In this document: piece after piece, positions 12,073 to 23,058 of the stretch
How positions within the stretch are numbered: the stretch's first letter is position 1
Layout: every line of letters starts with the position of its first letter
Assembly (NCBI RefSeq): GCF_029227915.1
Contig: NC_079884.1
Location: 13,950,001 to 14,014,000 of the forward strand
DNA: 64,000 bases
Direction of reading: 5' to 3'
DNA from: Hydractinia symbiolongicarpus
Taxonomy: Eukaryota > Cnidaria > Hydrozoa > Anthoathecata > Hydractiniidae
Translations under genes and position numbers: made by a program
Notes under the pieces: generated by a model
Told to the model about the DNA's origin: nothing
Databases searched by the model: none
Seen by the model: the letters and a program-made list of their open reading frames with translations, nothing else

Positions 12073-12250
12073 TTGAATAACAACATTAGATCTGCTCCAT
12101 TGTATTTATACAATTAGTATTTAATCTGTAACTATGGTTGCTGTTAAACTTGTATATATCTAGGAGAACATTGTACGTTTTTGATTGCTTGAAAATGGGT
12201 GTGTGAACATCCGAAACGTCGCGAATGATGTAGTTTTTTGTTGTTGTCAA
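12071..12250 (+). repeat. Penelope-like element right pseudo-LTR
   Basis: Direct repeat of 9324-9502. It begins AGTTGAATAACAACATTAGA immediately after the endonuclease frame's stop and ends TTGTTGTTGTCAA. It contains the better preserved hammerhead-like motif at 12189-12221. Confidence 0.9.
12189..12221 (+). ncRNA. degenerate hammerhead-ribozyme-like motif in the pseudo-LTR
   Basis: The layout matches the minimal hammerhead found in Penelope-like pseudo-LTRs. A core strand TTGAAAA (12189-12195) sits where CUGANGA is expected. A 6-bp stem II follows, GGGTGT (12197-12202) with ACATCC (12207-12212), closed by a GTGA tetraloop. The GAAA core is at 12213-12216, then CGTCG. Two invariant core bases differ (C3 to U, G8 to A), so it is probably inactive. 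The match is structural; it was not tested by folding software. Confidence 0.5.
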
Positions 12251-12480
12251 GAAATGACCACACAAATCAACTGTGGTGAAAATGTTTCACTGCAGTAAAA
12301 ATATTATGGTCAAACTCTTACAAAATTTAAAAAATTACAATAATTGCTGTTCTAATCTTTTGGTTTTCAAATGTCCTATCTTTTATATAATATTTGCTGT
12401 TTAATCCAAATATGCTGCTCATTTTCATAAAAAAGTTCCTTATTTCTTTTTTAAAACTTCTTGATGTTAACTTGCATCCA
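12251..12480 (+). repeat. dispersed repeat, copy 2 (paired with 8001-8240)
   Basis: Directly abuts the right pseudo-LTR and aligns with 8001-8240. It is either a pre-existing repeat into which the element inserted or sequence transduced with it. No coding frame is supported. Confidence 0.6.
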
Positions 12481-12639
12481 TTTTTTTTTACTATACAACA
12501 TCATGTGGGACTTATAACCCATTTTAAACAAGTTTATATACAAGTATATCATCTGCCATTTAATTTTTATTTTGTATGCTAAATTCCAATATTTCAAACA
12601 ACAAACCACTTTCCAGGGGATTTGTGCCTTAAATTGTCA

Positions 12640-12760
12640 ATACCTAATTCGAATACAAAAACACTCTCGGTTATTCGAACTTCAGTTATTCGAACTCCCG
12701 GTTATTCGAAGTAAATTCTTATCCCCCTTGAGGCTTCGAATAACCGGGAGTCTACTGTAT
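12640..12760. mobile_element. MITE end with TTATTCGAA repeats and a perfect 17-bp hairpin
   Basis: The word 'ggttattcgaa' or 'agttattcgaa' occurs several times. CTCCCGGTTATTCGAAG (12695-12711) and CTTCGAATAACCGGGAG (12734-12750) are perfect inverses 22 bp apart. The segment ends TCTACTGTATA, like the Tc1/pogo-type ends seen at 24364 and 34972. It is a short non-autonomous pogo/Tigger-type relic. Confidence 0.6.
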
Positions 12761-13043
12761 ATACAATATTTAGTCAGGCATTTCTAAAGAAATACAGATC
12801 CACGTTGAAGTTTTCTGTGTACAATGAAAAGCCATCTGTCATCTATTTGAGCTATATATGACTTGTGTCTAACCAGGCAAGTTGCTTGTCAATACACAAC
12901 TTAAGCAGGTAGAGCTTCTTTTTGAAGAATTTATGTTTGTGATTTCGGACCATATTTGCAATATTAAGTCTTACGAAAATAAGTTCTGCATTTCTTTATT
13001 AAAAATTAGTGGATCACAAAATCTTTTTTGAATTTTAAGTAGA

Positions 13044-13176
13044 TATACAATAGGTAAACATAGGTTATTGAGATTTATTAACCCGAGGTGATTTATATTC
13101 AACGACGCGCAGCGAAGTTGAATATAATATCACCGAGGGTTAATAAATCCAATAACCTATGTTTACCTATTGTATA
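13044..13176. repeat. long near-perfect inverted repeat (arms about 60 bp)
   Basis: The left arm starts TATACAATAGGTAAACATAG and the right arm ends with the inverse CCTATTGTATA. The arms also pair through 'ttattaacccgaggtgat' and its counterpart. The apex is GC-rich (ACGCGCAGCGA). It is a fold-back element or hairpin repeat with no coding potential. CCAAT-type words follow at about 13366-13406. Confidence 0.8.
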
Positions 13177-13743
13177 TATGTTTTATTATATACCTAAAAG
13201 AGATTGTTATAATTAATATTACTTATTTTGTTTTGTGTTTGTTTTGTTTTCGTTTCATTTTATAGTGAAGCGATTCATTTTTGTTTCGATTTCTTTGTTT
13301 TGATGTTTTTGTAAAAAGAATTTTCTCGACAAAAAAGTTCCCGCCATTTCACGTGTTTGGAAATCGACCAATCAGAAAACGGACCACTAAGAAACAACCA
13401 ATCACAGTTAATTACGATAAAAATTAATGAGGCGGAAAGGATAAAATCAAAACATGCGTTTACGAATGTTTTGTCAAAAATATTGTTACGTCACAAGCAT
13501 TGAATAATACGGGTGGAACACGATTATTTATTCAATGGCTGTTTTTGCTTACGGGTATATAATAATATGTGTTATTTGATTTTGATAATGTTTTGTTACA
13601 AAAAACAGAATATATATATAAAAAACACAACACAAATTTAAGATGCATATTTTCATAAATAGACAAAAATAATTATTTTTTTTGTGAGCGCTTTCAATCT
13701 CAAGCTCTGCATTTTGCATAAATAACCGTAAATCATAAGAATT

Positions 13744-13761
13744 ACCCCCCCCCCCCCCCTC
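13744..13761. repeat. poly-C homopolymer
   Basis: An uninterrupted run of about 17 cytosines followed by TCC and an A-run. Prone to length error in assembly. A similar C-run occurs at about 31618. Confidence 0.85.
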
Positions 13762-14115
13762 CAAAAAAAAATTATTGATTCTCTCCTGTTGTGCTTACTG
13801 TCATTCTCAATTTCTTGTAAACAAATGTTATGTTTATTTGTTTACCTATATTTTTAGTTTGTTTTTTAGTTGAATATTTTCCTGTTTTTAAACGTAGAGC
13901 ATACTTTTTTCACTGTATAAATTTTTTTAAAAATCTTTTTTTATTTATTAGTAGAATACAACAATATTAATTAGGCAATTACAATGTCCATAGATACAAT
14001 TATATAAGATTTAATTTGTCATAAAAGCTGTTATTCCCATGGCATTTTCTTAATAAATCTTTAGTGATGCTATAATGATCAGAATTAAATCAGGCTTAGT
14101 CTTCCTGACTTTATA

Positions 14116-17100
14116 ATGAACATACATGGAAAAAGAATATCTGCAGTGTTATCTCTGGTAGTTGTCGGTGAGTTGTTTTGTTCATCATTTTTTTTTCTAG
14201 GGCGATTAAAGTATGCTTTACAGGGAACTTGAGGTGACAAACAATGTTGGAAGTTTACGTTGTATATAATAGCTAAGAAAATTGTTTAGCAACTTGTTTT
14301 TATAAAGCAAATCCAGCTTTAAGAAGGGAAGAATAAAAGATTAGGGGTTTTGACTACAAGAAAATCAGTGCCATTTTCGAGATTTTATCTACTTACATAT
14401 TTTGTGACTTCTTATCTTTTTTATAAGCAAGTGAAAATTTGAAATCAGGCTTGGATTATGCTTATATGTTATGCTTATTGCAAAAACAAATTAACAACGT
14501 TTCCTCATGGGATAAGATCACATAGTACCGTGAATAACAAGGTATAATTACACAAGGAAAAAAATATTCATAGCACAAGAAAAAACCCTCATCAGAAAGA
14601 TTCACGAAGGCTAGGTAATATGTTTAGCATGTCCTTATAAAATTTACTATCTGCAAAAAATATCAGCAATTTTTGGGGTTTAAATATGGCATATTAGTGC
14701 AGGATAATTAAATCTAAAAGAGACACAATCACCTTCTTAAGCGTAAACTCATCGTGGGATACCCTAAGCTTCGATATTAAAATTACGAAATTGCTAACGC
14801 TTTAGTAGAAGTCATTTTTAATTTTGATATAAAAAACATGACAGAGTATTTGTGTCTGACTTTAAAACTCACCTTGTCTACTTTTATCCAGGCCATTTTG
14901 CAATTTCTGCTATGAAAGCAACTTTTCAGACGAAAAGAGAAGAAAAGATTAAAGCTGCGTCGGAGAATCAACACTAAAATGAAGTATAAGCATGTGAAAT
15001 ATGGTAAGAAAAATATATATATTTTTTACTTTATCTATTTATACAGATGTTAATTAAAATTTACTGGTAAAATCTTTTCTCTCGGACCCTGAACGCAAAT
15101 CAAAATATAGGAAATTTTAGGTTAGCAAATAGGTGTTGTGTGTGTTCAGGGAAAAGAAAAGGGGTCAACAAAAAAGTATTTAATAATGTCAAGGAAAGGT
15201 ATGACTAGATAAAAAGAGATATAAGTATAAATCCAACTTTTGTTTGAGTAATAGGAATAAAACTTTTCACAAAATTAAAAGTCATAAAATTTCTAGTCTA
15301 TACCTCATAAAACAAAAGTTATTAAAAATGCAACAATTGGGTAGTAATTTTCCCTTCTCTCCCAAAATAGGATGGTGATTCCCCCTTTCCTGTCAAAAAA
15401 GGATTAAATGAGCATGTTAAAATACACGTGGGTACATGCAAATTGCATCAGAAAAAAAAATAGCGGAATCTTTTTATTGGTTTGCCAAGAAACTACAAAA
15501 TATGGCTTCTTCTATAAGCACACATCATTGACTCAAATACTGTTCTGTTTTGTAAATATATCAATGCAATATTTGTACAAGAGTCGCACTTAAACAGACA
15601 ATCTTCAGTTGATTAATTTTTTTCTTCGAAAAATTATTTTGGCGAGGTCCAAAAAAATGTATTTCACGAAAATTCATTTTTCGCGAATTAAAGCGTGTCT
15701 AGATATTTCGCGAATCAAAGCGTGTCTAGATATTTCGCGAAGATTTTTTTGCGGATAAACCATTTTTTAGGGTTTTTGCGAAAAATTATTTTTGCTAATC
15801 TAGCATTTTATGAAATTTTAAATAATTTTAGGCTTATTTATTGAGATAAGATAACCTTTAATTAATTTGCTCATAGTTCGGCCTTTGCTTTTATCAATTA
15901 ATATTTATAAAGCGGAATATCCTGCTTTTTTCTAAGAGTTTTACAGGGCTAATTTTAAAGTCATTTCTGGTAAATTTCACGGACATATATGTTCACGAAT
16001 TGATCTTTTCTGGAATTTTCGCCCAGACAACTTTAGCGAATAGTATAAAACTCGTCAAATTCACCACAATTAATATTTGCAAAAACTCAACAATTTCACT
16101 TGAATAATGTATAATGTAAAAAAATGTGTAAATTGTTCAATTGTTTGTAAATTGTTTTCATTTTCTTTTAACCGCAGGCTCGCTCAACAACGAAAACAAA
16201 GTTTTGTACGTCAACGAAGGTTCTGAAGAAGAATTTCGCGTCGATGGATTTAAAAGAAGTACGAGTTACACTGTGTTGTTTTATTTGCTTGGTTTTTTAA
16301 GCGTTGGATTGGTTTTTCTTCTTGGATATTGGTATCCTGTTCGAAGAATGAAATTCACTCATTCTAAATGTGCTCTTGAGGAGGCGACAACTTTGCTGAT
16401 TAAACAGATACATGGTGGACAGTTGTATTTGAGCAAAATGAAGACAGTAAAATACAGTAAAGAACACAAAGAATTAAAGGATAAACAATTTTCTAATTTT
16501 GAATTGGAACTTTTATCAAGATCGTGTTTTAAATATTTCGAACATAAATTCTTGCGTTATTACTTTAACTCCAAGTATGATAGAGCATTTGAAATTTCTG
16601 GACTAGATGAAATTCTCACAGTGAAGGAAATATATGAAATGTCACAAGGATTGTCGCGTGGTTCGTATTTACAGAAACTGATTCTTCATGGAGAAAATTT
16701 CATCAATGTTCCTGTTCGTCCTTATTTCGTTATATTCTTTTCGCTAGCACTAAATCCGTTTTATGTATTTCAAGCGTACAGTTTGACCATTTGGTATAAC
16801 GAAAATTATTATTACTTTGCAACTCTGATCGTTCTATTAACTTTATTCTCACTTGTACTAAACACCTATGAAACTAAAAGCCATCTACAGAAACTCCATG
16901 ATATGGTTGCTGATGCATTTGATGTAAAGATTTTATCACGCGGAGAAAACGGAGTCAATGTAACATCTAAATCTTCAAAGGATTTGGTTCCTGGCGATGT
17001 TCTAGTAATCCCACCAGAAGGTCTCCATGTGCCTTGTGATGCCGTTCTCTTAAACGGACGATGTGTTATAAACGAAAGCACCCTTACAGGAGAGAGTTTT

Positions 17101-20086
17101 CCAACTTCGAAAACAGGTGTGGATGGCTTGACTTCAACAACTGGAAACGTTTTTACTGAAATATTTTCAGTAAACAAGCATAAAAGACATACTTTATATA
17201 ACGGGACAGAAATTCTACAAGCTCATTTTTATGGGGAAGACACGCGAATTCTTGCTGTAGTCATTCGCACTGGATTTTGTACGTTAAAGGGACGTCTTAT
17301 TCGTTCAATCATCCACCCAAAACCAGTTCATTTCACATTTTTCCGAGATTCGATGAAATTTGTTTTATTTCTTTCTGTTCTTGGCTTTGTGGGTTTTATA
17401 TATTCTTTAGTGGCGTTTATAAAAGATCGCGTACCACTGTACAGGATAGTGGTTAGCTCTCTTGATGTTTTTACCATCATCGTGCCGCCTTCCTTACCTG
17501 CTTTTATGTCTGTTGGATTAATGTACGCTCTCCATCGACTACGAAAAAAGAAGATTTTTTGCATCGATCCTGCGCGTGTAAATGTTTGTGGTAAGTTGAA
17601 GATGTTTGTGTTTGACAAGACCGGAACATTAACTGAAGATACATTGGCTGTTTCGGGCGTGGTCAGAGTGGAGAATAATGTTGTGAAACCGATGGAGCAT
17701 TCTGTGAATATGATACAAGACTCTTCTCTTGTTAAGGGTAAGAACCTCTATTAAAAATAAATATACAAACCTTATATCTATTAAAAACGAATACAAAACG
17801 CATAAGCAGGGTTTACACGATCCAATAAGTAAGCTACTTAGGCAAATTAGGTTACACAACTTCAACTTAAGTATATTAACGTTCTTTACCAAATGGAGCG
17901 CGATAGTGCTTGCATCCTTGACACTGTCATTGTGGAAGGTGAGATTCCGTTTCTTATATCCTTGAAGAGCAAATTTTTTTTCTTAGTGATAGAGATTATT
18001 TTAGAGTAATTTGTGGTCTTATGTTGTTTTGTATTTTGAATACTCAACACATCTTGTTACCGTCATACATTGCTTGTGTTGTCTTTCTTTTATAGCCATG
18101 GCATGCTGTCACAGTTTAACTACCATCAAAGGACAGGTCACTGGCGATCCTCTTGATTCATGCGTGTTTAATTTTTCCAAATGGAAAATCAATGAATCAA
18201 GCGATGGATCCTGTTTAAAATACGAGCAAATCGCCCCTGTCACTGTTTCTCTTCCGGGCATAATTTCGATAGAGATCGGGATTTTAAAACAGTATCCGTT
18301 TGAATCGTCTTTGCAGAGAATGAGTGTGATCACAAAACAACTCGAGCGGTCTTATATGACTGTATATGCAAAGGGATCTCCAGAAATGATACTGTCTTTG
18401 TGTCAAGAAGAAACCAAGCCCGTCGATATTTTAGATGTACTGATGGAATTCACAAAAGCAGGAAGTAGAGTTCTCGCTGTTGCAACAAAAAATTTACCTT
18501 CATCAACAAAATGGCACCATCTAAAAAAATTGTCTCGATCTGAAGTTGAATCTGAGTTGCAGTTTCTTGGATTGATCATTTTTGAGAACGTTTTGAAACC
18601 AGCTTCTAAAAATGTTATTAAAATTTTAGAAAATGCAAGCATTAGAACAATCATGGCGACTGGCGATAATCTGTACACAGCAGCTTCTGTTGCCAGAGAA
18701 GTAGACATTGTCAAGTCTTATCAAAAGATTATCGAAGTCAGATTCACAGAAGAGGATGTTTTGAATTATCAGATTCTTGAAGATCATATTCATATTTCGT
18801 CAACATGTTCCAATGCTCATTCAGCGACGAACTACTGCGCTTCCCTTGGTTTCGCCATTGTGTTAAGTGGCTACACATACGAACAAATCAGAACTAATCA
18901 TGCAGAAATGTTACCAAATATTTTGATGTCATCCTCTGTTTTCGCCAGAATGTCTCCAGATCAAAAAACCATGCTTGTTGAAGATTTGAAAAAGATTGGA
19001 TATGGAGTGGGGATGTGTGGAGATGGTGCGAACGATTGTGGTGCACTTAAAGCTGCACATGCTGGTAACTATTTTGTAACTATCAACTATCTAACTACAT
19101 ATTATTGTATTTGAACGTTTTATCTGGTCAGGTCAGACGTATCTTAATAGCTTTCGCTTATTGTCTCTGTTCTAACAAACAACAAGTTATATCCCTTTTT
19201 TTTATTTTCAGGAATTGCTCTTTCCGATGCAGAAGCTTCTGTCGCTTCTCCTTTTACGTCAAAGGTATTTGACATATCTTGCGTTCCACAGTTGGTAAAA
19301 GAAGGAAGAGCAGCGCTAGTGACGTCATTTTCTATTTTCAAGTATTTGGCATTGTATAGTTTTGTGCAATTTATGGGAGTTCTGATTTTATATTCTGCAG
19401 AATCCAATTTCTCAGAATTCGAATTTTTATATATGGATTTATTTTTATCCTGTTTCCTATGTTTCGCATTGATTCAATCAAAATCCAGCGAAACCCTGAC
19501 AGCCAAAAGACCAGTTGGTAAACTCCTTCATCCGATACTTGTCAGCAGCATACTGTTACACACACTTGTTTTATGTTGCTTCCAGCTCGCTGTGTTTTTC
19601 TACGTGAGACAGATGCCATGGTATAAGCCTCCTGATCAATTTCAAGAAAACGACATCGAAGATATAAAGTTTGTTTGTTACGAAAATGTTGTTATCGCAA
19701 GCATGGTGTTTTTCCAAAATATCTGGGTTTCGGTTTTGTGTTACAACGGCAAGCCATATCATATTCCTTGGCATAAAAATATTTTGTATTGCATAGCCTT
19801 TGTGACTACAGCAGCGGTTACGATTTTTGTCACGATATATCCACCAATTGCAGTACAAAAGTTTTTCAAGTTAGCAGATATCCCAAGCATGAAGTTTAAA
19901 ATCATTATCGTCGTAATTGGTTTCGGAAGTTTGTTTTCAACATGCCTTGTTGAAAAAGTGCTGATAGGGTCAAATTTTGCAAAGCGCTGTAGTCGTTGGA
20001 TAATGGGTAAAAAACAATGTAAAAATAAATATAAGCATATTTTGAATGCATTGCATAACGACAAGGAATGGCCGCCCCTGGTATAA
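14116..20086 (+). CDS. ATP13A-like: P5B-type P-type ATPase, copy 1 (4 exons proposed)
   Basis: A P5B ATPase is a multi-pass endolysosomal pump; ATP13A2/3 relatives export polyamines to the cytosol. Exons: 14116-14167 (inferred), 16178-17737, 18096-19064, 19212-20086. Phases all agree, giving 1151 aa. Seen in order: hydrophobic N-terminal segment (YTVLFYLLGFLSVGLVF), M1-M2, actuator loop TGES (in NESTLTGESFP), M4 with PPSLPAFMSVG, phosphorylation motif DKTGTLTED, N-domain KGSPE, MATGDN, hinge GDGANDCGALKAAHAG, then six C-terminal membrane segments. The usual P5B M4 signature is PPALP; here it is PPSLP. The proposed first exon encodes MNIHGKRISAVLSLVVV and is joined in phase over a 2-kb intron. 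It differs from copies 2 and 3, which start within the main exon. Exon 3 lacks about 17 residues present in the others after PGIIS. Core exons are certain; the first exon is inference. Confidence 0.9.
15681..15741. repeat. 27-bp tandem repeat with CGCGAA words
   Basis: Two full units of 'cgcgaattaaagcgtgtct' type, each followed by 'agatattt', plus the start of a third unit. It lies in the long first intron proposed for ATPase copy 1. The CGCGAA words are typical of a scattered low-complexity repeat seen throughout the window. Confidence 0.75.
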
Positions 20087-20439
20087 ATTGTCCCCAAGTA
20101 GGCCTTTTCTGTTAAAAATTGTCTCTGGGTTTTCTCTGGGTACAGCGTTTGTTGAGTTTTGTTGAGTAAAGCTTTTACATTTTGTTTTATAGCGTACACT
20201 ACTGCTTGAAAAATTTACTAACTACAATCTGGGTCAAATTGAATGTAGTTTCATTTAATTTCCTGGAACAATGTAAATGTCTCAAAAACCTAAGCACATA
20301 TTCAACATTGTTCCAGGTGCAAGGGGGTATTAAATCAAAGTATTGTGGATAGAAAAACCTGAAAGTTCCATTTTATTTAGGCCGAGATTGTAGGTTGCCA
20401 TTAAATTGACAAATATAACAGGGCTGCAACGGCTATTCA

Positions 20440-20813
20440 AATACTTTATTGGTATAACATTTGGCGCGTATAAATTTTAGCGCAAAATTCTAAAAATGCG
20501 CCAAATTTATACCATTATTACACGCATATGGTTGTGCGCCAAAATTAGTACGCGTGAAACGCGTTTTTTTTTCTTCTAAAATCATATATTTTTTTTTTAC
20601 TGAGTAATTGAAAATTGTTTATATTTGTGGAATTTGTTAATATGAAGATTTGGTATAGTGCTAACAAATTTCTAACTTTCTTGCCATTCGCCAAAATTTA
20701 TACCATTATTACATGCACAAGGTATGTGCGCCAAAATTAGTACGCGCGAAATCGCGATGAAAGTAGGGTGCGCCAAAAATGTACGCGCAAAATTTTATAC
20801 CAATAAGGTATTC
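20440..20813. mobile_element. 374-bp MITE, TIR AATACYTTATTGGTATAA
   Basis: The left end AATACTTTATTGGTATAA and the right end (inverse of AATACCTTATTGGTATAA) are inverted repeats. The inversion continues through 'ggcgcgta' words. A block of about 62 bp containing 'tttataccattattacacgc' is repeated directly inside (about 20507 and 20694). No ORF. It lies 350 bp past the stop codon of ATPase copy 1. Confidence 0.75.
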
Positions 20814-23058
20814 TCTAGTTGTCGATGAACAAGTTTCTTCTCGAATCCCCTTAATTATAACTTTACAGCCTGCTAAACTAATAAATTGTTTTTCACCAGT
20901 GGCATCACCTTTAAAATCTCAAATATTTTCAATTGTTTTTGGAAGAATATGAAAACGTCCTCAAATCTTTACCCTTTTTCATGAAAACACTGTCATCTAC
21001 TTAAAAAGATTAAAAATTGTGATCAAAAGTCATCGTCAAATCACCTCAAATTTGATTCTATGAATAGAATAGCAACACTTTTTAAAGGCGGGTCCACACT
21101 TCATTCTCCGTGGTCGCTCAAATAATCGACTATGAATCTGCACATGCGCAATATTTATTTTTAGCACACAAGTAATTTTGTCTCATTCACTAGCATTCTT
21201 TGCAGTAGTTGGAGTATGACTAATTGTCTCGGGAAAGGTGTATTAGAACTATTTTTTTGCCAATGATTTTTATATAGTAAATGTAATTTATTTTTATGAT
21301 TAAGTTTTGAAATATACTTTTTCAATTTAATATGAAGTATTCACAAAGGAACGTCTACTTTTGAATTGTATTGTATTATTTGATTGTTTGTAACCCTATC
21401 CGCTCTGGGTTTTTTAAACATATATTGGGGGGATTCCGCCCGCGCCCTTTCCCCTTAGTTTTGACAGGCTTTCCAAATTAAATCAAACTTGACATTTGAC
21501 GCAGAAAGAATAAAAAGATTGATTATCCATGATGAAATAAAGTTGTGTTGTGAGTTTCAAGTTCTAAGGTTAATCGTAACGAAATTTATTATATTTTTCC
21601 GAATATGAGAATTTCATAGAAATTTAAGGGGTAGGTTCAAGTAACGTAATTAGGCTCTTTTTTTCTAAGAAAAGTCTTCATGATTACTATGCCCAGCTAA
21701 ACGTCATGTAAGTACATTGCAACAGTGTTCTTGATTTTTTTCTTCCAGACTACTTGTGTAACAAAAAAATGAAGATGCCCCACCTATGGAGAGTTCAAGA
21801 TAAATTAGGACAAAACTTGCTTGCATAAAAATTAGGGATAAACAAAAATCTTCTTCTTCCAAAATTACCCTTTTGCCAGACAACAACCAACGTACGTTTT
21901 CGAACCAATGCAAGACACTTTCCGAAGAACTTTTATTAGCAGAGACCTCTCTCTCATAGCAGACATCTTAGTTGCGCTACTGTCAATAAACTTATCTAAG
22001 CCTACGCTTCGCAACTATACTTTTGCTCGCATCTGAACTATGATATGCATAGAAATACGAAAAAGCGTTCATATTTCTCCGGATCACAGCCGGTTGCTAA
22101 CAGTCCTAGATTGTATATATTTAAAAACTTCCTACATAATTTACTTTTTTGCTTGCAATCATTGTTAAAATGTTCAAAAAAAAGAAGTACATGTTAAAAA
22201 AAAGAGTTTGCTGAAAGTTGTGCAGTTTTTCTGAATTTCTGTAGTTATTATGATGGATGAAAAATACTGTAGGTGATTTTCGTGGAGAGTCCTTTTGTGG
22301 AGAGTGAAAATTTTATTTAAAATCCATGGCATATTTATTACGCTATTTTCCTTTTTTGCTTTTTAAAAATTATTTGTTTATATCCGAACATTTGTCATAG
22401 ATGCTATGCCATGGTCTCAAAAATTCAATTCGATTTCAAAATAAAAAGGCGATAAGCAAGTAGCATTGTATTTAAATATTTTAACACACAGTGACAAGAT
22501 AGGCGGACAAAATATTAAATCAACAACTTTTTTATTTACAATTTCTTTTTATTCACAATAAACACAGATACCATTAACCTTTGTGTATTTTGCGGGACAA
22601 TATTTTCTTAGTTCCTTACAGGTTTAAGTTAGGTAAGTAAATTAATTAATTAATAAATATATCTACTTTGCTATACTAAAGCGCGAAAGTGTTAAATCAA
22701 ATGAAAAAGAGATGTTTTTTTATTTACTTGATTCTAGGAAATTAACTTACTTGTAACCGCGTTAAATTCTTTGTAAATTTCTTTCGCGCTGAAATCTGTT
22801 TTTCGGTGAAATTGTAATTTCTGGCAAGCAGAAGAAGAGCAAGGAAGTGAAAATATTTTTTTTACATGTGCTAGAGAGTACTGTGTAACGATATTTCAAA
22901 AAAAAGTCTTGTGAGTTCCCTTATCTATATCATTATCTATTATCAAATATTTTAAGTTCTTTATATTATGTCTAAATAAAAAAAACAGAAAGAAGTTGGA
23001 AAGCATTTTTAAGAAAAGACGCTGTAAGTTATTATATTTTTGTGTATATACAAAGCTA
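20814..23058. other. intergenic between converging ATPase genes, no gene recognised
   Basis: AT-rich, with only short frames. I saw no exon with plausible splice borders, no RNA gene and no clear repeat boundary. The 69-aa frame at 21704-21913 has no family signature. Confidence 0.45.

Larger units (their letters stand above)
9324..12250 (+). mobile_element. Penelope-like retroelement, near full length but decayed
   Basis: Two near-identical repeats of about 180 bp in direct orientation (9324-9502 and 12071-12250) enclose a frame-broken reverse transcriptase plus GIY-YIG endonuclease region. That is the canonical Penelope-like arrangement (pseudo-LTRs flanking RT-EN). The repeats differ at only a few positions, for example 'ccgacttgtcg' against 'ccgaaacgtcg' near their 3' ends. 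The flank beyond 12250 matches the separate repeat at 8001, so the element sits against another repeat. Confidence 0.93.

Noticed and set aside
14783-14974. Exon-like minus-strand start (MAWIKVDK followed by donor GTGAGT at about 14870) and a nearby exon-like piece with DEFTLKK (14732-14763)
   Set aside because: Both have plausible splice borders, but their phases do not join and no further exons of a recognisable protein were found. Left out as unsupported.
18109-18714. Long reverse-strand frames opposite ATPase exons (also opposite copies 2 and 3)
   Set aside because: They are antisense shadows of strongly conserved coding sequence; their similarity between copies follows from the sense protein.
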